NCBI GenBank assembly: GCA_016931085.1
Contig: JAFGFO010000056.1
Span: 1-39,434, forward strand
DNA: 39,434 nt
DNA from: Thermoflexales bacterium
GTDB lineage: Bacteria > Chloroflexota > Anaerolineae > Fen-1058
Reading direction: 5' to 3'
In this document: positions 1 through 8,800 of the stretch, piece after piece
Position numbering within the stretch: position 1 is the first letter of the stretch
How the letters are laid out: each line of letters opens with the position of its first letter
Made by a program: the position numbers and the translations under genes
The notes under the pieces: model-generated
The model's database searches: none
What the model was told of the DNA's origin: nothing
What the model saw: the letters and a program-made list of their open reading frames with translations, nothing else

Positions 1-2874
1 CTGTATCGTGGCGATTGCTTGTCTGGTTTCAACCTGAACAGTCTCCCCTTTCAAGAGTGGCTCTCTAGAGAGCGCGAGCGCCTTCATCGCCTGGCGATGG
101 AAAGCTTTTATCACCTGGCAAGCTCTTACGAGCAAAGCGGGGACTATAAACAAGCCCGGCACTATGCCCAGCGCCAATTGGACTTGGAGCCCTGGTGCGA
201 AGAGGCTCATCGCCAATTGATGGCTGCGCTGGCGCTCGGCGGGCAGCGCAGCGCAGCCCTGGCTCAATACGAAACGTGCTGCCGCGTCTTGGCCCAAGAG
301 CTGGGTGTGGCGCCAGGGGAAGAGACCCAGGCGCTTTACGAGCACATCCGCGCCGGAGATCTAGGTCGGGCCGGACTGCCTCCCCACAACTTGCCAGCGC
401 AGCTCACGCGTTTTGTGGGGCGAAAAACCGAACTGGACCAAATCGCTGAACGGCTCAACGATCCCGGCTGCCGCTGGCTGACCCTGGTTGGCCCTGGCGG
501 CATTGGCAAAACCCGCTTGGCGCTGGCGGCTGGCAGGCAGGTGGCAGCCCATTTTCCAGACGGGGCCTGGTTTATCCCGCTGGTTGACGTCCACCAGGGG
601 AGTGGAGATGAATTGCACGGCAGGCTGGCGGCGGCCATTGCGGGCGCTATGGGAATCACTTTTGCTGGCCAGGATAGCTCCAAGGTGCAATTGTTCAGGA
701 TCTTGCGCAGCAAGCAAGCACTCTTGATCCTGGACAATTTCGAACATCTGCCTGGTGGCGTTAACTTTATCGTGGAGTTGCTCAAGCGCGCCCCAGAAAT
801 CGTCGTCCTTGTCACGTCACGAACACGGCTCAACGCCCAGGCTGAGTGCATCCTGCCCATTAGAGGACTGTCTGTGCCACCTCAGGATGATGACCCGGCT
901 GCCGCTACGTATAGCAGTGTAGAGCTGTTCATCGAACGGGCAAGATTCGTGCTGGGCAGCTTTGCGCCTGATTTGACCCAGGTCGTCCAAGTGTGCCGGC
1001 TTGTCCAAGGCTTGCCGCTAGGAATAGAGCTCGCCTCTGCCTGGGTGGAACACATGCCCTTGGCCGAAATCGTCGCCAACTTGGGGCAGGGACTGGATTT
1101 CCTGTCGACGACGCAGCGAGATGTGCCGGCCCGCCACCAACGCCTGCGCGCGGTCTTGGAAAGTTCGTGGCGATTGCTCTCAGAAGCAGAACAGCACAGC
1201 CTGGCTCAATTGGCCGTCTTTTGTGGCGACTTTGACCGCGCGGCGGCCCTGGTTGTGGCCGAGACCGAGTTGGCCGAGTTGGCCAGCCTGGTGAACAAAT
1301 CCCTGCTGCAGCACAGCGCCCCCGAGCGCTACGCCTTGCACGCCTTGCTGCGCCAATTTGCCGCCGAGAAACTGGACAGCTTGCCTGTCCTTTCAGGCGC
1401 GAGGGATCGCCACAGCCGTTTCTACCTGGCTTTTGTCAGCCAGCGCGCAGCCGCCCTGGAGGGAAGTGACCCTCAGCCGGCCACGGCTGAGATTCAAGCC
1501 GAGCTTCCCAATATTCGCCAGGCCTGGCAGTGGACCATCAGCCAACTTGGTCTCAACTCTCTTGATTTATACACATCGCTTATCACGGCCTTGACCCAAT
1601 GCACGGAAGGGTTGCGTCACTTTTATACGTTCAAGGGGATGATCCAGGAAGGGGAAGGGGGTTTTCGAGCCGCCGCAGGCCACGTGCAGAACGTGGCGCA
1701 GGGCCTGAAGGGAAGGCACTTCCCTCCGGAACACCTGGCCGCGTCTCTACAGGTACTGTCCAGGTTGCTCGCGGCCCAAGGGCATTTTTTGGCGGCGATG
1801 GGCGACTATGCGGCGGCCTTGACTGCCCTGCAAGAAGCCAGTCTGGCTCTTGAGGAAGCATCGGTGGCCTGGCCAGGTCACGATTTGGCAGAACGGGCCG
1901 GGCTGTCAGTCAATCTAGGCCATTTGTACAGCCGGGTGGGGGACTATGCCCTGGCGGCGCAGCATCTCAAAGCTGGGCTGGCTATGGCACGCCACGCCCG
2001 CGACCCCAGGCTAGAGATCACGGCCCTTAATAGGTTAGCCCAGGTTGCTTGCGAACAGGGGGCCTATGACACGGCTCAAGGCTACCTGGATGAGGTCCTG
2101 ACTCTGGCTCGCGAGCGTGATGACCGAACGAGTGTGGCCTCAGCTTTGTCCATGTTGGGCTCTATTGCTTGGAGATGGGGCAAGCTCGAGCAGGCAGAAA
2201 AATGCTGCCTGGAAAGCCTGGCGATTTACAAAGAGATGGGCAACCAGTATGAAATCTCCAGGGTGCTCAACATCCTGGGCATCCTGGCTATTTTGCAAGA
2301 GCACTATGCACAAGCCAGGCAATACTATGAGGAGGGTCTGGCCATGGCCAGGGACATGGGCGACCGCCAGGCGATGGCTGACATGCTCAACAATCTGGGT
2401 TATCTCAACCACCACTATATGGAGAGTTTTGAGTCTGCCAGGCAATACTATCAAGAGTCGCTGTCAATCGGCCGCGAGATTGGCCACCGGGCTGGGGCGG
2501 CGAGCACCTTGAGCAACTTGGGGCAGCTCTACATCTCGTTGGGCGAGCACGCGGCGGCCTGGGAGTGCTTGCGCGAAGCGCTGAGCGAGTCCGCCGCCAT
2601 TGGGGCGCTTCCCTTGACCCTGGACGCCCTGGTAGGCGTGGCACGTTGGCAAGCTGAAAACGGGCGGTATGTGCCGGCGGTAGAGCTATTGGGGCTGATC
2701 ATGAACCACCCAGCCCTAGAGCTTGACAGCGCACGGTTGGCCAAACCGGTCCTGGCCAGCTTGCAGCAGGCGCTGCCGGCTGACCAACTCGCGACCGCGC
2801 TGGAACGCAGCGCAAGCTTAGAGTTGGACGCAGTTGTTACAGAGTTATTGGAGGGGTATCTTCTCAAAATGTAG
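1..2874 (+). CDS. BTAD-NTPase-TPR transcriptional regulator, 5'-truncated by window edge
   Basis: The frame is open from base 1, so the gene begins upstream; the TTG at 19 is probably not the start. The first ~115 residues match a bacterial transcriptional activation domain (LYRGD..SGF, QEWLSRERERL, then helical repeats ending LGVAPGEETQALYEHI), as in SARP/AfsR-type regulators. The OmpR-like DNA-binding domain that normally precedes it would lie outside the window. Next is an NB-ARC/STAND-type ATPase: RFVGRKTEL, Walker A GPGGIGKTRLA near residue 165, Walker B LLILDNFEHL, an LVTSR sensor and a GLPLGIELAS motif. The last ~350 residues are tetratricopeptide repeats (several NLG..Y...G.Y..A units), likely a ligand or protein sensing surface. 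The family couples nucleotide-dependent switching to transcription activation; the target is unknown. It is convergent with the sensor-kinase pair downstream. Confidence 0.85.
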   Translation: MYRGDCLSGFNLNSLPFQEWLSRERERLHRLAMESFYHLASSYEQSGDYKQARHYAQRQLDLEPWCEEAHRQLMAALALGGQRSAALAQYETCCRVLAQELGVAPGEETQALYEHIRAGDLGRAGLPPHNLPAQLTRFVGRKTELDQIAERLNDPGCRWLTLVGPGGIGKTRLALAAGRQVAAHFPDGAWFIPLVDVHQGSGDELHGRLAAAIAGAMGITFAGQDSSKVQLFRILRSKQALLILDNFEHLPGGVNFIVELLKRAPEIVVLVTSRTRLNAQAECILPIRGLSVPPQDDDPAAATYSSVELFIERARFVLGSFAPDLTQVVQVCRLVQGLPLGIELASAWVEHMPLAEIVANLGQGLDFLSTTQRDVPARHQRLRAVLESSWRLLSEAEQHSLAQLAVFCGDFDRAAALVVAETELAELASLVNKSLLQHSAPERYALHALLRQFAAEKLDSLPVLSGARDRHSRFYLAFVSQRAAALEGSDPQPATAEIQAELPNIRQAWQWTISQLGLNSLDLYTSLITALTQCTEGLRHFYTFKGMIQEGEGGFRAAAGHVQNVAQGLKGRHFPPEHLAASLQVLSRLLAAQGHFLAAMGDYAAALTALQEASLALEEASVAWPGHDLAERAGLSVNLGHLYSRVGDYALAAQHLKAGLAMARHARDPRLEITALNRLAQVACEQGAYDTAQGYLDEVLTLARERDDRTSVASALSMLGSIAWRWGKLEQAEKCCLESLAIYKEMGNQYEISRVLNILGILAILQEHYAQARQYYEEGLAMARDMGDRQAMADMLNNLGYLNHHYMESFESARQYYQESLSIGREIGHRAGAASTLSNLGQLYISLGEHAAAWECLREALSESAAIGALPLTLDALVGVARWQAENGRYVPAVELLGLIMNHPALELDSARLAKPVLASLQQALPADQLATALERSASLELDAVVTELLEGYLLKM

Positions 2875-2887
2875 GGGCAGGCCCCTA
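2872..2887. repeat. Palindromic TAGGGGC repeat overlapping the stop codon
   Basis: Perfect inverted repeat TAGGGGC-AG-GCCCCTA. Its first three bases are the TAG stop of the upstream regulator. It resembles the palindrome at 5746-5769 (TAGGGGCGGG arms), so both probably belong to one dispersed intergenic family. It lies in the 82-bp gap between two convergent genes and could also act as a transcription terminator stem, although no T-run follows. Confidence 0.55.
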
Positions 2888-2956
2888 CGCCTGCCCTGGG
2901 CAAGCACAGCAGGGGCGGTCGCTCAGTCGTCGTTTTGAGCCTGCCGCGTGCTGTCA

Positions 2957-3583
2957 CTAGGCCTTTTTGGTCGGTTTCGGCGCTGGCTCGGGCTTGGGTT
3001 TCTGGGTCGGCTGCGGTGGATGAGTCGGCTTAGGCTTCTGGGTCGGCTTCGGCGCTGGGGTAAATGATGGCGATGGTGCGGCGGACGGCGTGGCAGATGG
3101 CGTCGCAACTAGCTTGGTCGGCAGTGGCGTGTCGGATGGCATCTCAGTTGGCTTGGTCGGCAGTGGCGTGTCGGATGGCAGCGCGGCCGCTTGGGTAGGT
3201 GGCGCGGCCGGCTGGGTGGGTCCTGGCGTGCTATCACCCTCCGGCCAGGAGGGTAATGGGGGCTGAGGTGTGCTCGTCTGAGTGGGGGCCAAGACCATCG
3301 GTGAAACCACCACAGCTTTGGCTTTTGTCTCCGGTGTCAGCAAAGTGTGTGGGTCCCAGGCCTGTGGGGTCATAATCTCTGGACGCAGCGGTTCGACAAA
3401 CACTTGCCACTGAGGCTGGTAGCTCTGATCTGGATCGAGGCTGGAAAACATATTGGTTGAAGCATGCCACACCGGTGGTAAGGCAATGGCCGCCCGGGCA
3501 GCGATTTGCAGGCAAAAGCTGGCCAGCAGCAAGAGCAAGGCGATCAGTCCCCATTCACGCTGCTTTTGACCACGCTGCCACAT
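2957..3583 (-). CDS. Pro/Thr-rich membrane-anchored hypothetical protein (208 aa)
   Basis: Function unknown. The chosen ATG at 3583 (MWQRGQKQ) has a good Shine-Dalgarno sequence (GGGAGG, about 7 nt upstream); a longer reading to 3703 would run deep into the kinase gene. Residues ~11-31 form a hydrophobic segment (GLIALLLLLASFCLQIAARAA) consistent with an uncleaved signal or N-terminal anchor. The remainder is low complexity: proline, threonine, serine and lysine, with a 13-residue repeat (PSDTPLPTK..) duplicated at DNA level (3112-3141 and 3151-3180) and a PKPTQKPKPT-type lysine/proline tail ending PTKKA. Such tails usually act as extended cell-envelope spacers (inference). The start overlaps the last 29 bases of the histidine kinase gene, so the two are probably co-translated and may work together. 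Confidence 0.6.
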   Translation of the reverse strand: MWQRGQKQREWGLIALLLLLASFCLQIAARAAIALPPVWHASTNMFSSLDPDQSYQPQWQVFVEPLRPEIMTPQAWDPHTLLTPETKAKAVVVSPMVLAPTQTSTPQPPLPSWPEGDSTPGPTQPAAPPTQAAALPSDTPLPTKPTEMPSDTPLPTKLVATPSATPSAAPSPSFTPAPKPTQKPKPTHPPQPTQKPKPEPAPKPTKKA

Positions 3584-5480
3584 AATGTTCCCTCCCGGCC
3601 GGCAAATGAATGTAAAAGCGGCTGCCCGGGCACCTCTCCTCGTCATGGCCCTCGCTTTCCACCCATATACGCCCGCCGTGTGCCAGCACAATGCCGCGTG
3701 CAATGGCCAGCCCCAATCCCGGCCCTCCCCCCTTGAACTTGGTCTTGCCAGATGAGTGAACCGTTACCTCGCCTGTCTGGTAAAACTTTTCAAAGATCAA
3801 TTCGTGATGAGCTGGGTCAATGCCAATTCCTGTGTCGCTCACGACGAGCTCGACCCAAGATTCTTGGTTCTGCGCAGGAAGCAGCCTGCCGCTAATCGTG
3901 ATTGTACCGTCATCCGGCGTATATTTGATCGCGTTGACGATGAGTTGATAGAATACCTTGTAGAACAGGTCGGGATCTACGATAATGTCTGGCAGGCTGT
4001 CTAGCCCAATGGTCGTCAGCGCCAGGTGTCGCTCTTGCAAGGCAGGCTCGAATTCGTCCTGGAGATGCTGGAGCAGCTTTGCCATTGACGTAGCCATTGG
4101 GCACACGCCGAGTTCTTTAGCGTCAATTCGCGTCACGTCGAGCATGCTGTTGACAATCCCGTGCATGCGACTTGCGCCGGTCACGATGCCTTGGATTAAC
4201 TCTAGTGCCTCGGATTTTGTGGCGATGGTCGGTTCCAACAACTGGGCATAGCCTTTGATCAAGGTTAGCGGTGTGCGCAACTCGTGGGCTGCGACCTCGA
4301 TAAAGTCAGACTTGGTTTTGTCCATCTGTTCCAAGGCGTGATAAGCCTTTTCCAACTCCTTGGTGCGTTCTGACAGGCGTTCTGTCATCTCGTCAAAAGT
4401 AGATGCCAGGATCCCGATCTCGTCGGTGCCGCCCAGGCCCGTACGTTGGTCGAGATCACCACCGGCTACCGCTTGTGATGTGTGCACCAACAAGCCCAGA
4501 GGTTGGGTAATGCGCTTGGAAATCACATAACCGACGAGTACCACGCACACCATGGTGAGTGTGAAAAACACCGAGTAGGTGTTACGGCTGGTGGTGCCAG
4601 CCTGGAGGATGAAATTCAACGGCAAGGCAACTGCATACACGCCAAGCTTGTCGTTGCCTACGCGCAGAGCTTCGTGTGCCAGGCGATACCACCGGCCGCG
4701 GATACGAATATTTTCCCCGCTAACCGCATCGTCGTTGTACAAAGCGTCATCATACACCCCTGGTGCAATTGAAAACTCTTGCAGCAGTGTCGTGTCATTG
4801 CCATCCTCCTGAAGCACGAACGTGGTGGCGATGGCCTCGCCACCGTTAAGGTAGATAATCACATCCGCCAGGGAAGTGGTCTTGAAATAGGGCAGCAAGG
4901 TATCAAAAGACGTGCCAATGATGATCACCCCAACGACCTGTCCTCCCAAACCAACTGGAATGGCCGTAAAATAATAGTAACGCTGGTTCAACGGGTGCAT
5001 CCCCAGCACCCGCTTAGGCAAGCTGTTTGGGTTATTGCCCTGGAGCAGTGCTTGCGCGATCCACCAACCGGCTGCGTTAAACTGGCCCGTAACTGGTTTG
5101 AATGAGCCGTCGTTTTGCTTCAACACCTGCAGCATCTCATATCCATCAGCGTCCAACACAACCAGGCATTCTGCACCCAGGCTGGTGGCCACCGGTTGAG
5201 CCAGAGCGACTATCCTGTCCCGATCGTGCGCCTGCAAGGCTTGATCCAATCCTCTCGTAAAGGCCACTATTCGGCCCACTTCCAGGTGGGCTATTTCGCG
5301 GCGCGCCAGGCTGTCCGAAACCACCCGCCCAGCCTCGAGCAACTGGTTGGTCAAGCGCTCGTCCAGCGAACCGGCAACCAGGTTGACCACCACGTACGTG
5401 CCAACGACAGCTATGACCAGCGTAAGAATTAGATAGGGTAAAATGACTTTACCCAGGATACTCAGGGACCAAGTCCTCAT
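3555..5480 (-). CDS. Membrane sensor histidine kinase (extracellular sensor-HAMP-HisKA-HATPase)
   Basis: Domains in order (numbering from the ATG at 5480): TM helix ~12-34, an extracytoplasmic region ~37-300 with a Cache-like look (VVLDADGYEML, YYYFTAIPV, VVGVIIIGTSFD), TM helix ~305-321, HAMP ~322-375 (KRITQPLGLL...DEIGILASTFDEM), HisKA with the phosphoacceptor His399 in AAHELRTPLTL, then HATPase_c with N box (QLIVNAIKYTP), G1 (SDTGIGI), F box (IFEKFY) and G2 (GGPGLGLAIARG). The protein autophosphorylates on His and passes the phosphate to a response regulator; none is adjacent, so the partner is elsewhere. A TTG three codons upstream (5489) is a possible alternative start. The signal is unknown; a Cache-like fold would suggest a small extracellular ligand. 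Confidence 0.88.
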   Translation of the reverse strand: MRTWSLSILGKVILPYLILTLVIAVVGTYVVVNLVAGSLDERLTNQLLEAGRVVSDSLARREIAHLEVGRIVAFTRGLDQALQAHDRDRIVALAQPVATSLGAECLVVLDADGYEMLQVLKQNDGSFKPVTGQFNAAGWWIAQALLQGNNPNSLPKRVLGMHPLNQRYYYFTAIPVGLGGQVVGVIIIGTSFDTLLPYFKTTSLADVIIYLNGGEAIATTFVLQEDGNDTTLLQEFSIAPGVYDDALYNDDAVSGENIRIRGRWYRLAHEALRVGNDKLGVYAVALPLNFILQAGTTSRNTYSVFFTLTMVCVVLVGYVISKRITQPLGLLVHTSQAVAGGDLDQRTGLGGTDEIGILASTFDEMTERLSERTKELEKAYHALEQMDKTKSDFIEVAAHELRTPLTLIKGYAQLLEPTIATKSEALELIQGIVTGASRMHGIVNSMLDVTRIDAKELGVCPMATSMAKLLQHLQDEFEPALQERHLALTTIGLDSLPDIIVDPDLFYKVFYQLIVNAIKYTPDDGTITISGRLLPAQNQESWVELVVSDTGIGIDPAHHELIFEKFYQTGEVTVHSSGKTKFKGGGPGLGLAIARGIVLAHGGRIWVESEGHDEERCPGSRFYIHLPAGREHYVAAWSKAA

Positions 5481-5617
5481 GGAATTCAACTCGCTATACT
5501 ATACTCCACACGGGCGAATTTTGAACTTTTTGGACTGGCTACGCAGGCTGAAAAAGTCAAAATCTTGACCGCGCATAGTATAGCTTACTACGCAATAACT
5601 CGCTTGTCAATACTGGC

Positions 5618-5666
5618 GCGGCGAGGGGTGCATGTCGCCTTTGGGGCGACATGCACCCGCGGCGAG
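5618..5666. repeat. 33-bp perfect hairpin flanked by 8-bp direct repeats
   Basis: Arms of 14 bp (GGGTGCATGTCGCC at 5626-5639 and its exact complement at 5645-5658) surround a 5-base loop. The hairpin is flanked on both sides by GCGGCGAG (5618-5625 and 5659-5666). It lies in the 354-bp spacer between the histidine kinase and the 1415-aa gene. The direct repeats suggest a small palindromic insertion, although they are GC-rich and could be coincidental. Confidence 0.6.
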
Positions 5667-5672
5667 CCAACA

Positions 5673-5736
5673 AGACCCTTAGGGTTTTGCCCCCGGCGCT
5701 CCGCTTGGGGGTGCTGCACAAAAACCCTAAGGGTCT
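5673..5736. repeat. Long inverted repeat (16-bp arms), possible terminator
   Basis: The perfect arms AGACCCTTAGGGTTTT (5673-5688) and AAAACCCTAAGGGTCT (5721-5736) enclose a 32-base loop that holds a further CCCCC/GGGGG stem. Read on the minus strand it follows the 1415-aa gene and could terminate it (T-rich arm), but the neighbouring palindromes suggest that this whole spacer is a cluster of repeat elements. Confidence 0.6.
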
Positions 5737-5745
5737 AAGAAACAG

Positions 5746-5769
5746 TAGGGGCGGGCAGACCCGCCCCTA
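5746..5769. repeat. Palindromic TAGGGGCGGG repeat
   Basis: Arms TAGGGGCGGG and CCCGCCCCTA with a 4-base loop. It is similar to the palindrome at 2872-2887 and probably from the same dispersed family. It is the third strong hairpin in the 5481-5834 spacer. Closer to the 1415-aa gene, a weaker TTTCAC/GTGAAA stem (5811-5827) lies just past that gene's stop codon. The rest of the spacer holds no gene that I can support. Confidence 0.55.
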
Positions 5770-5834
5770 AAGAGGCTCCCCTCTCATTCTCCGGCCTCGC
5801 GGGGGGGGAATTTCACTCTAGGTGAAACTTGTGT

Positions 5835-8800
5835 TCACCTGGCTCGCCACGTGCGTCGGCCCCAGGAGGCAACCAAGCCGGCCAAGCCCAAGACGATCAG
5901 GCCCGCCAACAGCACGACCAGCAAAGCCATCTGGGCTGTGGCCAAGCTCTTGAGCGTAACGGCCGTCGGAATGCCGTCGTCCAGCGTAAAGGGCGAATAT
6001 TGCGTAACGCCCGTGGCTTGCACCCACATCGCGTCACCACCCCCCCCGCGCGTCGAGCTCAGGCCATCCCAGCGGCCTTCGCCGGCGTTCCAGTGCCAGG
6101 CGATGGGCGAGGCGTTCCCGCCCGCCTCGTCCGAGCGATAGTAGAACGCGACCGTCGCCGGGAGCGGGGTTTCCGGCGTGATGTCATAGCAGCGCAGCAC
6201 CGTCCCACTGACGCCATCGCAGGCCTGGTTGCCCTTGATCGTCACCGTGATCAGGCCCATGGAGCCAGCCGTCGGGGTGATGACCAGGCCATGGTACTTG
6301 ACCTGGCTGCCATCGGCGTTCTGGATGGCAAAGGTAGTGGGCTGCTGCAAAACGGCCGCCGCGCCCCTGGTGATGGTGGGAACGGGCGAGCTGTTGATCC
6401 GCCCCATCCTCAGCCAGCCGTGATTGAAGAGCTCGTCTTCGACGGTGAGTGAGAAGGGGTTGGAGATGATCAGCCCCGCGCCAGGCGCGATGAACAGCCT
6501 GTTACAACTGGCCGGGCCGGCCACCGTCACGCGCGTGCCGGCGGTGATGGTCACGTCGCTGGTGGTGGTCGGCACCCCGGCCACGCCCCAGGTGGACGGA
6601 TCGTGCCAGTTGCCACTGCTGGCCGATGTGTAGATATTCTTGACGTGCAAGGGGATGTCCACTTCATCGGCCAACTCACCCGCGTGATTGTAGATGCCAT
6701 CCCATATCCTGACCGTCGTCGAAGTGCGCAGTCCAGCGTCGATGCTGACGGTGACGACGATGCTGCCCCAATCGTTCGTGGCCAGATCACCGAGCTTCCA
6801 CCTGGCCCACCCGCCGTCTTGGTTTAACGCGTCGGGCTCTGGCACAGAGGAGACAAAGAGCGCCTGGCGCGGCGAGAAAGTCTGCGTGATCACGACGCCG
6901 TTTTCGTAGCCGCCCATGTTGCTGTAGGTCAGGGTAAAGACAGTTTGCTGCCCAGCATAGACCTCGGGCGCGTACTCGGCGGCGATGTGCAAGTCGGGTG
7001 CCAGCTTGGCGATGGTCACCGAGCGCAGCTCTCCCTGCCCGGTAGGAGGCCCGGACGTCTCGTTGATGATCGTCTGGGTCCAGGTGCACGGCTCGACGTG
7101 GAAGAACTTGGTTAGTGTTACCACCTCTTGAGGGCTCGCTTCCCAGCGCAGGTAACCGGCATCCGAGATCACCACGCCGGCATTCTCCCCTTCCAGCTTC
7201 CAATCGAGCAGCGCCAGCTTGTCCGCTTCCCACGTTTCCACCAGGTAGACGGTGCCGGCCGAGGGATCGAAGGAATCGACGATCATGATCGTATCCGAGG
7301 TTTGAGCCGTGACGACCAGATCCGGCTTCCACAACTGTCCATTGATCCACTTGGCCCACGGGCTGAGATAGAAGGTCGTGGTCACCTCGTCCATCACCTG
7401 GCCCAGGTGATTGTGGATGCCGTCCCAGATGTGGATAGCCGGCGAGGGCAACAGCCCGGTGGTGATCGCCACGGTCACCTGGATGCTGCCCTGGGCACCC
7501 TTAGGCATACTGTCGAAGTACCAGGCCGCCCAGGCGCCGGCATCGTCTTGGCTGTCAGGCTTCGGCTGTGACTCGACGAAAGGCGCGGCGGCTGGGAAGG
7601 TATTGGTGATCCAGACAGCGTTCTCCAAGCCCCCAGAGTTACTATAGACGAGCGTAAAGGCAGCCAGTTGGCCAGGCCGCACGGGCGGCGAGTAGAGGCT
7701 GTCGATCCCCAAGATGGGCTGCTCCTTGAAGAAGGTGACGTCGCGTGTGTCGGGCGCGGCGCCCACCGGGCCGCCCAGGCTCTCGTACAGCGTGGTGCTC
7801 CTCCACGTGCAGGGCTCGACGCGAAAGAGCTTGGTGAGCGTCACGACCTGGGTGGGGATGACGGGCACGCCCCACACCAAGACGGCCTCGTCGGCGCCAA
7901 TCTTTATCGTCACCGTCCCGATGGGCGCCGGCTCGATCGTGTAGGTGATCAGATCCAACTCGCCGGGGGTCCATCTCTCGGTCAAGGTAAAGCTGGAAGC
8001 CGGCTGGAAGACGTCGGCGATGGTGATGGTGTCGGAGGTCTGCACCGTATAGGCGGCGCCGTCGTTCAACGGCTCGCCGTTGACCAGCTTGTCCCACGGC
8101 GAGCGGACGTGGAAGGTGCTCGTCACCTCGTCCATCAACTCGCCCGCGTGGTTGAAGATGCCATCCCAGATCTCGATCGTGGTCGAGGGCTGCAGCCCAC
8201 TGGCCACCGTCACCGTGACGTCGATGCTGCTCCCCTCTCCACCCGGCAGGTTGCCGACGGACCAGTTCGCCCACAGGCCATTGGGATCTTGGGCAGTAGG
8301 CAGCGGGTCGGACGATTCGAAGGGCGCCAGGCGCGGGAAGGTGTTGGTGATCACGACGTTGTTCTCATAGCCGCCGGCGTTGCTGTAGACGAGCGTAAAG
8401 GCCGCCGGCAGCCCGGCGTAAACGTCTGGCGCATAGACGCTGTCGATCCCCAGCTCGGGCTGGCGCTTGACGATGATGACGTCGCGAATTTCCTGTGTCC
8501 CAGGTATCCCAGGTTGAGGCGCAGGCCCCAAGGTCTCGCGCAGCGTCGTCTCGTCCCACGTGCACGGCTCGACGCGGAACTGCTTGGTGAGCGTCATGAC
8601 TTGGGTCGGGGTGAAAGGCACGTCCCACACCATAGTGCTGTTCTCGAGATAGACCGTCACCGTCCCGCCGTCCGGCGGATCGAGCGTGTAGGTGAGCGGC
8701 ACGAGTCGGCCAGGTCTCCAATTCTCGGTCAACTGAAAAGGCTGAGGGTAAGTGATGACGTCAACGATGGTGATCGTGTCAGAAGTTTCAGCCGTAACCA

